DNA from: UBA1723 sp045641065
Lineage (GTDB): Bacteria; Bacteroidota; Bacteroidia; Bacteroidales; Paludibacteraceae
Assembly (NCBI GenBank): GCA_045641065.1
Contig: JAZUGF010000130.1
Span: forward strand, 1 to 22,352
DNA length: 22,352 nt
Direction of reading: 5' to 3'
Both the position numbers and the translations under genes were made by a program. Position 1 is the first letter of the stretch. The number at the start of each line of letters is the position of its first letter. Positions 6,434 to 14,302 of the stretch are shown piece by piece. The notes under the pieces were generated by a model that was not told the origin of the DNA, did not search any database, and was given only the letters and a program-made list of their open reading frames with translations.

Positions 6434-7255
6434 ATGAAAAATTGTTTATCTTTCATACTGGTGTCAATAGTGTCGATGTCGTTGTTTACATCGTGCGGTG
6501 AATTTGCAAAAGTTCAGCGCAGTACTGATAATGAGTACAAGTACACTATGACAAAGGAGTATTTCGACAAGGAGAAATGGTTGAATTGTGCGACAATCGG
6601 TCAGACATTATTGCAACCATTTAGAGGTACAGAGAAAGGAGAAGAAGTGTTGTATATGGTATGTAAGAGCCATGTCAACAATGAAGATTATCCTATCGCT
6701 CGTACATATATAAAGAGTTACATTAAAAGCTATCCACGTGGTAAGCATATTGAGGAAGAGGCATTCGACCTTGCTTATTGCTACTACAAGGAGAGCCCGG
6801 ATGTGAAGCTTGATCAGGAGCCTACAGATGCTGCGATAGAGGCGTTGGAGGATTTCATAGAGAGATACCCAAATGCCGAAAACGCTGGTTTGGCAAAGGA
6901 GATGTTGATTGAGATGAAGGAGAAGTTGGCTGAGCAGCAACTTAACAATGTGAAGCTATACTACGACTTGGGTGATTACCGTGGCAACAACTATATTTCT
7001 GCCATCATCACTGCAAGAAATGCTAAGAAGAAATTTCCTGACAGCAGATACAACGAGGATTTGTCTTTCTACATCTTGAAAAGCTACTATAGCCAGGCTG
7101 ATGAGAGTGTTGAAAGCAAACAATACGACAGATATATTGACGCTAAAGACGAGTGTTACTCATTCTTGAAGGAGTATCCGTCTACAAAATATATGAAAGA
7201 GGTTGAGTCTATTCAACACAAGATTGAAAGATATTTTGAGCGTCATAAGAATTAA
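6434..7255 (+). CDS. bamD: Outer membrane protein assembly factor BamD (lipoprotein)
   Basis: This 273-residue lipoprotein is a component of the BAM complex, which folds beta-barrel proteins into the outer membrane; BamD sits on the periplasmic face next to BamA. The signal peptide is MKNCLSFILVSIVSMSLFTS with lipobox FTSC, lipidated Cys 21. The rest consists of TPR-like helical repeats, with family hallmarks such as YPRGKHIEEEAFDLAYC, DFIERYPNAENA and FPDSRYNEDL. An in-frame ATG at 6413 would add seven residues ahead of the signal peptide; ATG 6434 gives a textbook lipoprotein signal and is preferred. It is followed after 32 nt by rpoZ, the usual Bacteroidota order. Confidence 0.93.
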   Translation: MKNCLSFILVSIVSMSLFTSCGEFAKVQRSTDNEYKYTMTKEYFDKEKWLNCATIGQTLLQPFRGTEKGEEVLYMVCKSHVNNEDYPIARTYIKSYIKSYPRGKHIEEEAFDLAYCYYKESPDVKLDQEPTDAAIEALEDFIERYPNAENAGLAKEMLIEMKEKLAEQQLNNVKLYYDLGDYRGNNYISAIITARNAKKKFPDSRYNEDLSFYILKSYYSQADESVESKQYDRYIDAKDECYSFLKEYPSTKYMKEVESIQHKIERYFERHKN

Positions 7256-7287
7256 TAATTTGAAAATAAGATTAAAAATACAATAAA

Positions 7288-7620
7288 ATGGATTTTAAGA
7301 AAGTCAACGCACCTACGACTACGGTTACAAGAGACATGAACAGCTTGAGTGAGCGTACTGGTAACATCTATGAGACTGTTAGCATCATTGGTAAGCGTGC
7401 CAATCAGGTCAGCATCGATATCAAGAATGAGCTTGACAAGAAGTTGAAGGAGTTCGAAATTGGCAACGACAATCTTGACGAGGTTTTCGAAAACCGTGAG
7501 CAGATTGAGATTTCTCGCTACTACGAGAGATTGCCAAAGCCAGTACTTATCGCTACTAAGGAGTATGAGGACGGAGAAATCTCATACAGAATGGCTCAGA
7601 AGGTTCAGAAGAACAAGTAA
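7288..7620 (+). CDS. rpoZ: RNA polymerase omega subunit, Bacteroidota Rpb6-like type
   Basis: This 110-residue small subunit helps assemble and stabilise the RNA polymerase core by clamping beta'. The segment TGNIYETVSIIGKRANQVS (about residues 25-43) is the conserved omega/Rpb6 core, and VFENREQIEISRYYERLPKP (about 66-85) is characteristic of the Bacteroidota version. Length and position directly after bamD and before coaBC are as expected for the phylum. The A-rich leader AAAATACAATAAA before the ATG is typical of Bacteroidota and has no Shine-Dalgarno sequence. A strong hairpin with a T-tract follows. Confidence 0.9.
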   Translation: MDFKKVNAPTTTVTRDMNSLSERTGNIYETVSIIGKRANQVSIDIKNELDKKLKEFEIGNDNLDEVFENREQIEISRYYERLPKPVLIATKEYEDGEISYRMAQKVQKNK

Positions 7621-7638
7621 TTCGTATTTATGTGATAT

Positions 7639-7686
7639 AAAAGGGAGTTCGGCGGAGTAATCTGACGTACTCTCTTTTTTTCTTTT
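7639..7686 (+). terminator. Intrinsic terminator after rpoZ
   Basis: AAAAGGGAGT (7639-7648) pairs with ACTCTCTTTT (7669-7678) with one G-T wobble, followed by more T residues. It separates bamD-rpoZ from coaBC-DUF4835-recN, which would then need their own promoter or read-through. Confidence 0.8.
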
Positions 7687-7701
7687 TGAAGGGATTTGTA
7701 G

Positions 7702-7722
7702 AGACGGGGCATGTCCCCGTCT
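7702..7722. repeat. Palindromic repeat of the GTAGRGACGGG type, copy 1
   Basis: AGACGGGG-CATGT-CCCCGTCT is an 8-bp perfect stem with a 5-nt loop, preceded by TTTGTAG. The lead-in GTAGAGACGGG matches GTAGGGACGGG at the element inside the NAD(P)H-hydrate repair gene (19660-19683). There is no T-run, and a full terminator already sits just upstream, so it looks like a dispersed element rather than a second terminator. Confidence 0.6.
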
Positions 7723-7756
7723 TCTATCATGTCTATTTTCAATCACGATAAGTTTT

Positions 7757-8977
7757 ATGTCGACATTAGCAGGAAAACACATATTATTGGGCATCACTGG
7801 TGGCATTGCAGCCTACAAGTGCGCTCCATTGGTACGCGAGTTTGTGAAGCGTGGTGCTGAGGTCAAGGTTGTGATGACACAGTTGGCAAAACAGTTCATC
7901 ACTCCACTCACTATGGCCACTCTTTCAAAGAATCCGATCTTGGTGGATTTCTTCAACCCTGAGAACGGAGAGTGGAACAGCCATGTAAGCCTTGGTATGT
8001 GGGCTGATGTTTATCTTATCGCTCCAGCTACAGCAAACACTATCGGAAAGATGGCTAACGGTGTGGCTGACAATCTGTTGCTTACTTCATATCTGTCGGC
8101 TAAATGTCCGGTGTTCTTTGCTCCGGCAATGGATCTTGATATGTATAAGCATCCTGCAGTACAGAAGAATATTGCTACGTTGATTTCTTATGGCAACCAT
8201 GTGATCGAGCCCGGCACTGGTTTCTTGGCTTCTGGCCTTGAAGGAAAGGGTAGAATGGCTGAGCCAGCGGATATCGTCGTCGCTTTAGAGAATTTCTTTG
8301 AATCAAAGAATGATTTGGCTGGCAAGAAGGTGATGATCACCGCTGGTCCAACTTATGAAAAGATTGATCCTGTGAGATTTATCGGAAATTACTCATCTGG
8401 CAAAATGGGATTTGCTTTGGCAGAGGAGTGCGCAGAACGTGGAGCAGAGGTGACTTTGATCGCTGGCCCGACGTCGCTAAAAATATCTCACGAAAGAATC
8501 AATAGAATAAATGTAGAGTCGGCTCGACAGATGTATGATGCAGCGGTTGAGAATAGTTCGGCTGCTGACGTACAGATTCTATGTGCCGCTGTTGCTGACT
8601 ACCGTCCATCTGTGACTGCAGATAAAAAGATTAAGAGAGAGAAGACGGGAGAGATGACCATCACTCTTATTCCTAATCCGGATATCGCAGCTGCGTTGGG
8701 CAAAATTAAAAGAGAGAATCAAGTGAATGTGGGATTCGCTTTGGAGACGAATGATGAGGCTACTAATGCAAAAGACAAGTGTGCTCGTAAGAATTTCGAT
8801 TTCATAGTGATGAACTCACTTAAAGATAAAGGTGCTGGTTTCCAGGTTGATACAAACAAAATCACAATCTTCACTGCAACAGGAGATGTGAAGGAATATC
8901 CGTTGAAGACAAAGAAAGAGGTCGCAGCTGATATCGTGGATGCTGTAGTGGAAATAGCAAAAAATAAAGGTTTATGA
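7757..8977 (+). CDS. coaBC: Bifunctional CoaBC (PPC decarboxylase / phosphopantothenate-cysteine ligase)
   Basis: This 406-residue cytosolic enzyme carries out two successive steps of coenzyme A synthesis. It joins 4'-phosphopantothenate to cysteine (CoaB), then decarboxylates the product to 4'-phosphopantetheine with FMN (CoaC). The N-terminal flavoprotein half shows GITGGIAAYK (12-21), His76 in EWNSHVS, PATANTIGKMANGVADNLL (90-108), and the active-site segment APAMDLDM (122-129). The substrate clamp is ASGLEGKGRM (158-167). In the E. coli enzyme the equivalents are PAMN and ACG; here they read PAMD and ASG. The C-terminal ligase half has ITAGPTYEKIDPVRFIGN (194-211), SSGKMG, AAVADYRP (277-284) and the lysine-rich KKIKREKTG. 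Its TGA overlaps the next ATG by four bases, so translation is probably coupled. Confidence 0.95.
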   Translation: MSTLAGKHILLGITGGIAAYKCAPLVREFVKRGAEVKVVMTQLAKQFITPLTMATLSKNPILVDFFNPENGEWNSHVSLGMWADVYLIAPATANTIGKMANGVADNLLLTSYLSAKCPVFFAPAMDLDMYKHPAVQKNIATLISYGNHVIEPGTGFLASGLEGKGRMAEPADIVVALENFFESKNDLAGKKVMITAGPTYEKIDPVRFIGNYSSGKMGFALAEECAERGAEVTLIAGPTSLKISHERINRINVESARQMYDAAVENSSAADVQILCAAVADYRPSVTADKKIKREKTGEMTITLIPNPDIAAALGKIKRENQVNVGFALETNDEATNAKDKCARKNFDFIVMNSLKDKGAGFQVDTNKITIFTATGDVKEYPLKTKKEVAADIVDAVVEIAKNKGL

Positions 8978-9885
8978 AGAGAGGTTTTTTGATACTTGTT
9001 TCGTTGGTGTTGAGCTCTGTGTTTGCTTTTGCACAGGAACTTAACTGCAGTGTCTTGATCAATTCTGAAAAGGTTGATGGAATGGGCAAGGATCTATATA
9101 AAGAGTTGGAATTAGCACTTAATGATTATATTAACACACATAAGTGGACTGACGCTGTATTCCAGAAGGAGGAGAAAATTGATATCACTTTTTCTCTTCA
9201 TCTTGACAATAATTCATCATTTAACGGAGGAAAGCAGAGTGGAATATTGGATGTAACTGCGAGTCGTCCTATCTACAATACTTCTTATATGTCTCCACTT
9301 TTCCATTTTCAGGATAATCAACTCACTTTCAACTATAATTCAGGGGATCGTCTTGAGTATTCAGATGGCGACTTTGACGCAAGCCAAAATCTTATGGCAA
9401 TTATAGGATTTTATGTCAATATTGTCTTAGGTCTTGAATTCGACAGCTTCTCTCCACTCGGAGGAACTCCATTCTTTGAAAAAGCAGAATCTATATCTTC
9501 AAGTGCGAGAGGCACAGATGATCCAGGATGGAGAGCTTTGTCTAATGATGACAACAGATATACTTTGATTTCCGCTTATATGGATCCTAATTTGGCTAAT
9601 ATTCACAATGTCTACTATGAGTATCATCGTCTTGGATTTGATGTGATGGCTGATGATGTGAATAAGGGTAAGGCAAAGATCATGGAGCAGATGACTTATT
9701 TGAGAGAAATGCAGCGTGCAAAACCGTTCTCATTGCCTCTTCAAATTTTTGTTTCAACTAAGTTTGATGAGTTATATAACTTGTATCGTCTTGATGATCA
9801 GAAAACTAGAGACGAGGTATACAATGCAATTTCTGCTATTGCACCTAACATGAAGGATATTGACAAATTGCAGAAAGGAAACTGA
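8974..9885 (+). CDS. DUF4835 family periplasmic protein
   Basis: This 303-residue exported protein starts at the ATG inside the coaBC stop (ATGA overlap). The signal peptide MKRGFLILVSLVLSSVFAFA is cleaved before QELNCSVLINSEKV. The start of the mature protein and the motifs TASRPIYNTSYMSPL, DNQLTFNY, GLEFDSFSPLGGTPFF and MDPNLANIHNVYYEYHRLGFD are those I know from the DUF4835 family, which sits between coaBC and recN throughout Bacteroidota. I recall that some annotation pipelines name members PorD, linking them to type IX secretion; I cannot confirm that here, and no biochemical role is evident from the sequence. There is no transmembrane segment after the signal. Confidence 0.85.
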   Translation: MKRGFLILVSLVLSSVFAFAQELNCSVLINSEKVDGMGKDLYKELELALNDYINTHKWTDAVFQKEEKIDITFSLHLDNNSSFNGGKQSGILDVTASRPIYNTSYMSPLFHFQDNQLTFNYNSGDRLEYSDGDFDASQNLMAIIGFYVNIVLGLEFDSFSPLGGTPFFEKAESISSSARGTDDPGWRALSNDDNRYTLISAYMDPNLANIHNVYYEYHRLGFDVMADDVNKGKAKIMEQMTYLREMQRAKPFSLPLQIFVSTKFDELYNLYRLDDQKTRDEVYNAISAIAPNMKDIDKLQKGN

Positions 9886-9887
9886 TT

Positions 9888-11543
9888 ATGCTTACTCGTT
9901 TAGAGATTGACAACTATACTTTGATTGAAAGAAGTGAGATCGACTTCAACAATGGTTTTTCTGTTATCACAGGTGAGACTGGAGCAGGTAAGTCTATTTT
10001 GCTTGGAGCCCTTGGTATGTTGATGGGCGGAAAGGTAGAGTCAAAGTATTTCAAAGATGCGGAAAAGAAATGTGTCATTGAGGCGACGTTTGATATTACC
10101 GGCTATGGCTATCGTCCTTTCTTTGACGAAAATGAATTAGATTACGACGACGAGTGTGTGATCCGTAAGGAGATTACAGCTTCAGGTAAGGCTCGTTCGT
10201 TTGTTAATGATACACCAGTGAGTGTTTCGCAACTTAAGCAGATTGGCGAAATGCTTATTGATATCCATTCTCAACATCAGAATCTATTATTGAAAGACTC
10301 TGGTTTTCAATTATCTGTGGTTGATTCTGTTGCTGATACAAAAAATGAGTTGAACGCATATCAGTCTGATTATAAGCAGTGGAATGGTGCTAAAAGAGAG
10401 TTGGAGCGTTTGAAAGAGCAGATGGAAAATGATGCTCGCGACGCTGATTATCTCAAGTCTCAGTTGGAAAAACTTCAGGCTGCCAACCTTTCGGATGGAG
10501 AACAGGAGGAGTTGGAAACAGAGAATTCTTTGCTACAGAATGCAGAGACAATCAAGTCTGCGCTATCACAGGTTGTGAATTTAGTGGAGGATGATGACAA
10601 TGCAGTGAATGTTCGTTTGAAACAGACTGTTAATCTATTGACATCGGTTTCATCATATGCACCTGAGTTGGATTCTCTTGCTGAACGCACAAATGCAGTG
10701 TTGGCAGAGATGAAGGATATCTCCGCTGTAGTTACAGAAGTTGCTGATAGAGTGGAGTTTAATCAGGAAAGAATTGATTTCGTATCCTCGCGTCTTGATA
10801 CAATATACTCATTGCAGAAGCGTCATAAGGTGAATACAGTAGCTGAGTTGAAAGAGATTCAGGCTGATTTGGAGCGACGTGTGAACAATTTCACTTCTGC
10901 AGATGAGCAGATTGCATCGCTTGAGGCAGACGTGAAGAAATATTTTGATAAAATGGAGAAGAGTGCGACATCGCTATCAGAAAAAAGACGTGGCTCTATC
11001 CAGAAAATAGAATCTACAGTTGAGGCTTCAATGTCGTTGATGGGAATGCCGTTGGCAAAACTTTCCGTCGACTTGCAGAAGTCTTCACAATATACCTCAA
11101 CTGGTGCAGATGAGGTAACATTCTTATTCTCAGCTAATAAGGATAAGAGAATGCTTCCGATTGCAGAGATTGCATCGGGTGGTGAGGTTTCACGAGTGAT
11201 GCTAAGTTTGAAGTCGTTGCTTTCAGAGGTTAAGAAGATGCCGACAATCATTTTGGATGAGGTCGACACAGGAATCTCAGGAGAGGTTGCCGCTCGTATG
11301 GGTGAGGTGATGTCTACGATGGGAACAAGAATGCAGGTGATTGCGATCACGCATCTTCCTCAGATTGCCTCAAAAGGAGAGTCTCATTACAAAGTTTACA
11401 AGGAGGAGGAAGGCGACAAGGTGCTTTCTCATATTGTTAAACTTTCTGATGATGAGCGCGTCAACGAGATAGCTCAGATGCTTAGCGGACATAATCCGTC
11501 GGAGGCTGCAATTCAGAATGCCAAAGATCTTCTTGGTAAATGA
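9888..11543 (+). CDS. recN: DNA repair protein RecN (SMC-like ATPase)
   Basis: This 551-residue SMC-like protein acts in double-strand break repair, where it holds broken ends or sister DNA together before RecA-dependent recombination. Walker A is GETGAGKS (29-36). The RecN-typical DIHSQHQN segment follows at about 125-132, then a long coiled-coil region (about 150-390). The ABC signature is ASGGEVSRV (429-437), Walker B is TIILDEVDTGISGEVA (about 453-468), and the switch His lies in ITHLPQIAS. All ATPase motifs are intact and the length is normal for RecN. It starts two bases after the DUF4835 stop, so it is probably in the coaBC operon. A hairpin follows the gene. Confidence 0.96.
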   Translation: MLTRLEIDNYTLIERSEIDFNNGFSVITGETGAGKSILLGALGMLMGGKVESKYFKDAEKKCVIEATFDITGYGYRPFFDENELDYDDECVIRKEITASGKARSFVNDTPVSVSQLKQIGEMLIDIHSQHQNLLLKDSGFQLSVVDSVADTKNELNAYQSDYKQWNGAKRELERLKEQMENDARDADYLKSQLEKLQAANLSDGEQEELETENSLLQNAETIKSALSQVVNLVEDDDNAVNVRLKQTVNLLTSVSSYAPELDSLAERTNAVLAEMKDISAVVTEVADRVEFNQERIDFVSSRLDTIYSLQKRHKVNTVAELKEIQADLERRVNNFTSADEQIASLEADVKKYFDKMEKSATSLSEKRRGSIQKIESTVEASMSLMGMPLAKLSVDLQKSSQYTSTGADEVTFLFSANKDKRMLPIAEIASGGEVSRVMLSLKSLLSEVKKMPTIILDEVDTGISGEVAARMGEVMSTMGTRMQVIAITHLPQIASKGESHYKVYKEEEGDKVLSHIVKLSDDERVNEIAQMLSGHNPSEAAIQNAKDLLGK

Positions 11544-11548
11544 TGAAT

Positions 11549-11582
11549 TAGGAATGCGGAATGCTGAATTATGGCATTCCTA
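11549..11582 (+). terminator. Hairpin after recN, probable terminator
   Basis: TAGGAATGC (11549-11557) pairs perfectly with GCATTCCTA (11574-11582). The following CTACTTTATAA is only moderately T-rich. It lies between recN and lemA. Confidence 0.5.
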
Positions 11583-11625
11583 CTTTATAAACGTAAATAA
11601 GTGATAATTAACTAAATTTATAAAA

Positions 11626-12204
11626 ATGAAGAAATTCAAATTGTTTTTGGTGATGGCTATTTTGATGCCATTCCTTTCAAGTTGTACTTACAACACAATG
11701 GTTGAGAAGCGTGAGGCTGTGACTGCACAGTGGGCTCAGGTTGAGGACAGTTACCAGCGTCGTATGGATTTGATCGGCAACTTGGTAGAGACAGTTAAGG
11801 GTGCAGCTAAGCATGAGAACGAGACTTTGACTGCTGTTATCAATGCACGTGCTAATGCAACTAAAGTTACAATTGATCCTACAAATTTGACTGAGGATAA
11901 TATCAAGGCTTACCAGATGGCTCAGAATAATTTGACTGAGGCTCTATCAAAGTTAATGGTTGTTCACGAGCAGTATCCTGATTTGAAGGTTAACCAGAAT
12001 TTCTTGGAGCTTCAGGCTCAGCTAGAGGGTACAGAGAATAGAATCTCTGTAGAGCGTAAGAAGTTTAACACTATGGCTCAGGATTACAACACAACTATCG
12101 CTATGTTCCCTAACAACCTATTGGCTGGTATGTTCGGCTTTGAGAAGCAGGCATATTTCAAGGCTGATGAGGCTGCTAAGACAGCTCCAAAAGTACAGTT
12201 CTAA
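11626..12204 (+). CDS. lemA: LemA family lipoprotein
   Basis: This 192-residue LemA protein has a lipoprotein signal (MKKFKLFLVMAILMPFLSSC, lipobox LSSC, Cys 20). The all-helical LemA core follows, with landmarks REAVTAQWAQVEDSYQRR, MDLIGNLVETVKGAAKHE, LKVNQNFLELQAQLEGTENR and ISVERKKFN.MAQDYN (about 34-155). Many LemA proteins have an N-terminal membrane helix; here lipid anchoring is likely instead. LemA genes are very often next to TPM-domain genes, as here, but their joint function is not established. Its TAA shares one base with the next ATG (TAATG), which suggests translational coupling in a three-gene operon. Confidence 0.93.
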   Translation: MKKFKLFLVMAILMPFLSSCTYNTMVEKREAVTAQWAQVEDSYQRRMDLIGNLVETVKGAAKHENETLTAVINARANATKVTIDPTNLTEDNIKAYQMAQNNLTEALSKLMVVHEQYPDLKVNQNFLELQAQLEGTENRISVERKKFNTMAQDYNTTIAMFPNNLLAGMFGFEKQAYFKADEAAKTAPKVQF

Positions 12205-12647
12205 TGGAAGCAAAGTCATTTTTATCGGCTGAAGAAAGTCGCAATGTAGTCGACGCGATTGTTGAGGCAGAGAATAACTGCTCCGGCGAGATTCGTGTGA
12301 ATATTGCCAATAACGCTGGTGAAAATGTTATGGAGTCGGCTGTCAACGTCTTTTATTCACTTGAGATGGATAAAACGTTGAGAAAGAACGGAGTATTGTT
12401 TTTCATCGCCAGTGAAGACCGTCGTTTTGCGGTGATTGGAGATGAAGGAATCAATAATGTGGTGCCTGAAAATTTCTGGAATGATGTGTGTGCTCTTATG
12501 ATCGAGTATTTCAAGAAGGAAGAATTCGGTGCTGGATTGGTTGCTGGAATCAAGAAATGTGGTGAGAAACTTGCAGAATTTTTCCCTCCAGTCGACAACG
12601 ATGTTGACGAATTGCCAAACGAAATCGCTTATGAAGATGCAAAATAA
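12204..12647 (+). CDS. TPM-domain protein, short cytosolic-looking form
   Basis: This 147-residue protein is essentially one TPM domain (TLP18.3/Psb32/MOLO-1 family). Visible family features are the start FLSAEESRNVVDAIVEAENNCSGEIRVN (split by the usual helix, about 6-33), NGVLFFIASEDRRFAVIGDEGI (about 62-83) and the C-terminal FGAGLVAGIKKCGEKLAEFFP (about 108-128). It has no signal peptide and no membrane helix, unlike the TPM protein encoded next. It starts within the lemA stop and its 3' end overlaps the next gene by 17 nt. TPM domains have been linked to phosphatase or photosystem-repair roles in plants; the bacterial function is open. Confidence 0.85.
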   Translation: MEAKSFLSAEESRNVVDAIVEAENNCSGEIRVNIANNAGENVMESAVNVFYSLEMDKTLRKNGVLFFIASEDRRFAVIGDEGINNVVPENFWNDVCALMIEYFKKEEFGAGLVAGIKKCGEKLAEFFPPVDNDVDELPNEIAYEDAK

Positions 12648-13443
12648 GTTGAAGACACTTCTAATGTCGCTGCTTTTATTGCTGTCGACGTTGGTTTGTT
12701 GGGCAGAGATTCCCGATAAACCCAAACCAGAGCGTCTTGTCAACGATTTTGCCGGACTTCTTACTGCGTCGCAGAAGCAGGTATTGGAGGATTCTCTTGT
12801 CGCATTCAGCAAAGCAACGTCTACTCAGATATGTGTGGTTACTGTCAAATCACTTGACGGTTATGACATTGCTGATTACGCTCAGCAATTAGGTGAAAAG
12901 TGGGGAGTTGGTGTCAAAGGTAAAAACAATGGAGCCATTCTTCTAGTGAAACCTAAGACAGAGCGTGAGAAAGGACGTGCGTTCATCGCTACAGGTTATG
13001 GCCTAGAGGGAGCTCTTCCTGACATCATCTGCTATCGTATAGTCAATAATGTAATGATTCCGTATTTCAAAGTGAACGATTACGGAGGAGGTATTATTGC
13101 AGGAGCAGAGTATATGCGTAGAGCGACGCGAGGTGAGTTTACTGCGGATCCAGAGGAAGATGAATTCCCTGTTGAACTCATTATCTTTATTGTTTTAATG
13201 ATCATCTTTATGATCTTGGCTGCAAGAAATAGTAAAGGTGGAGACAATAGAGGTAATGGCGACTATAATAACAGACCACGTCGACGTGTCACTTATGATG
13301 ATCCATTCTCACGAGGAGGTTTCGGTGGAGGATTCGGCGGTGGCTTTAGTGGCGGACGCAGTAGTGGCGGTGGCTTTGGCGGAGGCTTCGGTGGTTTCGG
13401 TGGAGGAAGCTTCGGTGGAGGCGGAGGCGGAGGCTCTTGGTAA
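12631..13443 (+). CDS. Membrane TPM-domain protein with Gly-rich tail (YgcG-like)
   Basis: This 270-residue protein has a signal peptide (about 1-25, ending WA|EIPDKP) and a periplasmic TPM domain (about 30-165, with ERLVNDFAGLLTASQKQVLE, ATGYGLEGALPD and GGGIIAGAEYM). A single transmembrane helix follows (about 186-202, VELIIFIVLMIIFMILAA), then a basic cytoplasmic stretch and a Gly/Phe/Ser tail ending GGGSW. This is the YgcG-type plan. The open frame extends upstream to 12529, but only ATG 12631 (or 12637) places the signal peptide at the N-terminus, so 12631 was chosen; it overlaps the previous gene by 17 nt. It is the third gene of the lemA operon. The family function is unknown. Confidence 0.9.
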   Translation: MKMQNKLKTLLMSLLLLLSTLVCWAEIPDKPKPERLVNDFAGLLTASQKQVLEDSLVAFSKATSTQICVVTVKSLDGYDIADYAQQLGEKWGVGVKGKNNGAILLVKPKTEREKGRAFIATGYGLEGALPDIICYRIVNNVMIPYFKVNDYGGGIIAGAEYMRRATRGEFTADPEEDEFPVELIIFIVLMIIFMILAARNSKGGDNRGNGDYNNRPRRRVTYDDPFSRGGFGGGFGGGFSGGRSSGGGFGGGFGGFGGGSFGGGGGGGSW

Positions 13444-13531
13444 TTTAGAGCTTAGAGTTTAAGTTGAAACAGAAAACATATTAGGATTTTGATGCTTAGG
13501 CATTGATAAAAAACGAAAAAAATAAAACAAG

Positions 13532-14227
13532 ATGAGAAAAACCTTGAAGTTTGTTGCGGCATTAGGTTTGTTCCTTTCTGCAACAGGTTGTGTGAACAAC
13601 GATCAAAAGAAAAATGAAGCTGCAAATGAAGCATCTTCAATCAAGTATGAAGCTGTAGATCTTGGTCTTACAAGTGGTACAAAGTGGGCTTCTTGCAACC
13701 TTGGAGCAGAGTCGCCAGAGAGCTATGGCGAGTATTTCGCATGGGGAGAGACTCAGTCAAAGGACGTTTTTTCAGATACAACATACGTTTATTATGTTGT
13801 TGCTGATAGTGTAGCTGCTGATTCTACAGCAAAGAAGGTTTGGAAGAATATTGGAACAGATATCGCAGGAACAGAGTATGATGTTGCTACTGTAGTGATG
13901 GGTGACGCTTGGCAGATGCCAACAGTTGCTCAGTGTAAGGAACTTGTTAGCGAGTGTACTTGGACATGGACAGAGGTAAATGGTGTTGCTGGATACAATG
14001 TAGCGGGAAAAAATGGAAACTCAATTTTCCTTCCAACTGCAGGTTTGAAGGGTGCTGCTACTGTAGTTAACAACGATAAGATCGGTGGCTTCTGGTCATC
14101 TACACTATGTGAATCGGAGGAGACAGTTGGCGATTTCGCTATGCATGTTAATTTCTTCTCTGAGTCTCATGCTGTGGAGAAGGGTGGTCGTGGTTACGGT
14201 CGCTCAATTCGTGCTGTTGCTAAATAA
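13532..14227 (+). CDS. Lipoprotein with Fibrobacter-succinogenes-major paralogous domain
   Basis: This 231-residue protein has a lipoprotein-like signal peptide (MRKTLKFVAALGLFLSATGC, Cys 20) and a short linker. A domain I recognise from the TIGR02145-type 'Fib_succ_major' family follows: AVDLGLTSGTKWASCNLGAE (41-60), YFAWGETQ (68-75), AWQMPTVAQCKELVSECTW (126-144), NGNSIFLPTAG (161-171), FWSSTL (187-192) and the terminal GRSIRAVAK. The domain is abundant in surface proteins of Fibrobacter and Bacteroidales. Its fold resembles that of sulfatase-modifying or lectin-like proteins, but no activity can be assigned. A related protein is encoded at 21017-21760 with a different membrane anchor. A strong terminator follows, so it is probably monocistronic. 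Confidence 0.8.
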   Translation: MRKTLKFVAALGLFLSATGCVNNDQKKNEAANEASSIKYEAVDLGLTSGTKWASCNLGAESPESYGEYFAWGETQSKDVFSDTTYVYYVVADSVAADSTAKKVWKNIGTDIAGTEYDVATVVMGDAWQMPTVAQCKELVSECTWTWTEVNGVAGYNVAGKNGNSIFLPTAGLKGAATVVNNDKIGGFWSSTLCESEETVGDFAMHVNFFSESHAVEKGGRGYGRSIRAVAK

Positions 14228-14248
14228 AGAATTTAACTGACAATTAAT

Positions 14249-14287
14249 AAGGGACTTCTATCTACATACGAAGTATAGAGGTCCCTT
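14249..14287 (+). terminator. Intrinsic terminator after the lipoprotein gene
   Basis: AAGGGACTTCTAT (14249-14261) pairs with ATAGAGGTCCCTT (14275-14287) over 13 positions with one G-T wobble, followed by TTAAATTTT. The start of the next gene lies only 15 nt downstream. Confidence 0.8.
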
Positions 14288-14302
14288 TAAATTTTGATTG
14301 GT

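Noticed and set aside
12357..12812. 151-codon minus-strand frame opposite the TPM genes
   Set aside because: The plus-strand frames have convincing TPM domains and operon structure; the antisense translation has no recognisable feature.
13310..13440. Tandem DNA repeat (minisatellite or CRISPR-like) in the GGNGGN-rich stretch
   Set aside because: It is the codon pattern of the Gly/Phe-rich tail normal for YgcG-like proteins; there are no unique spacers and no strict unit length.
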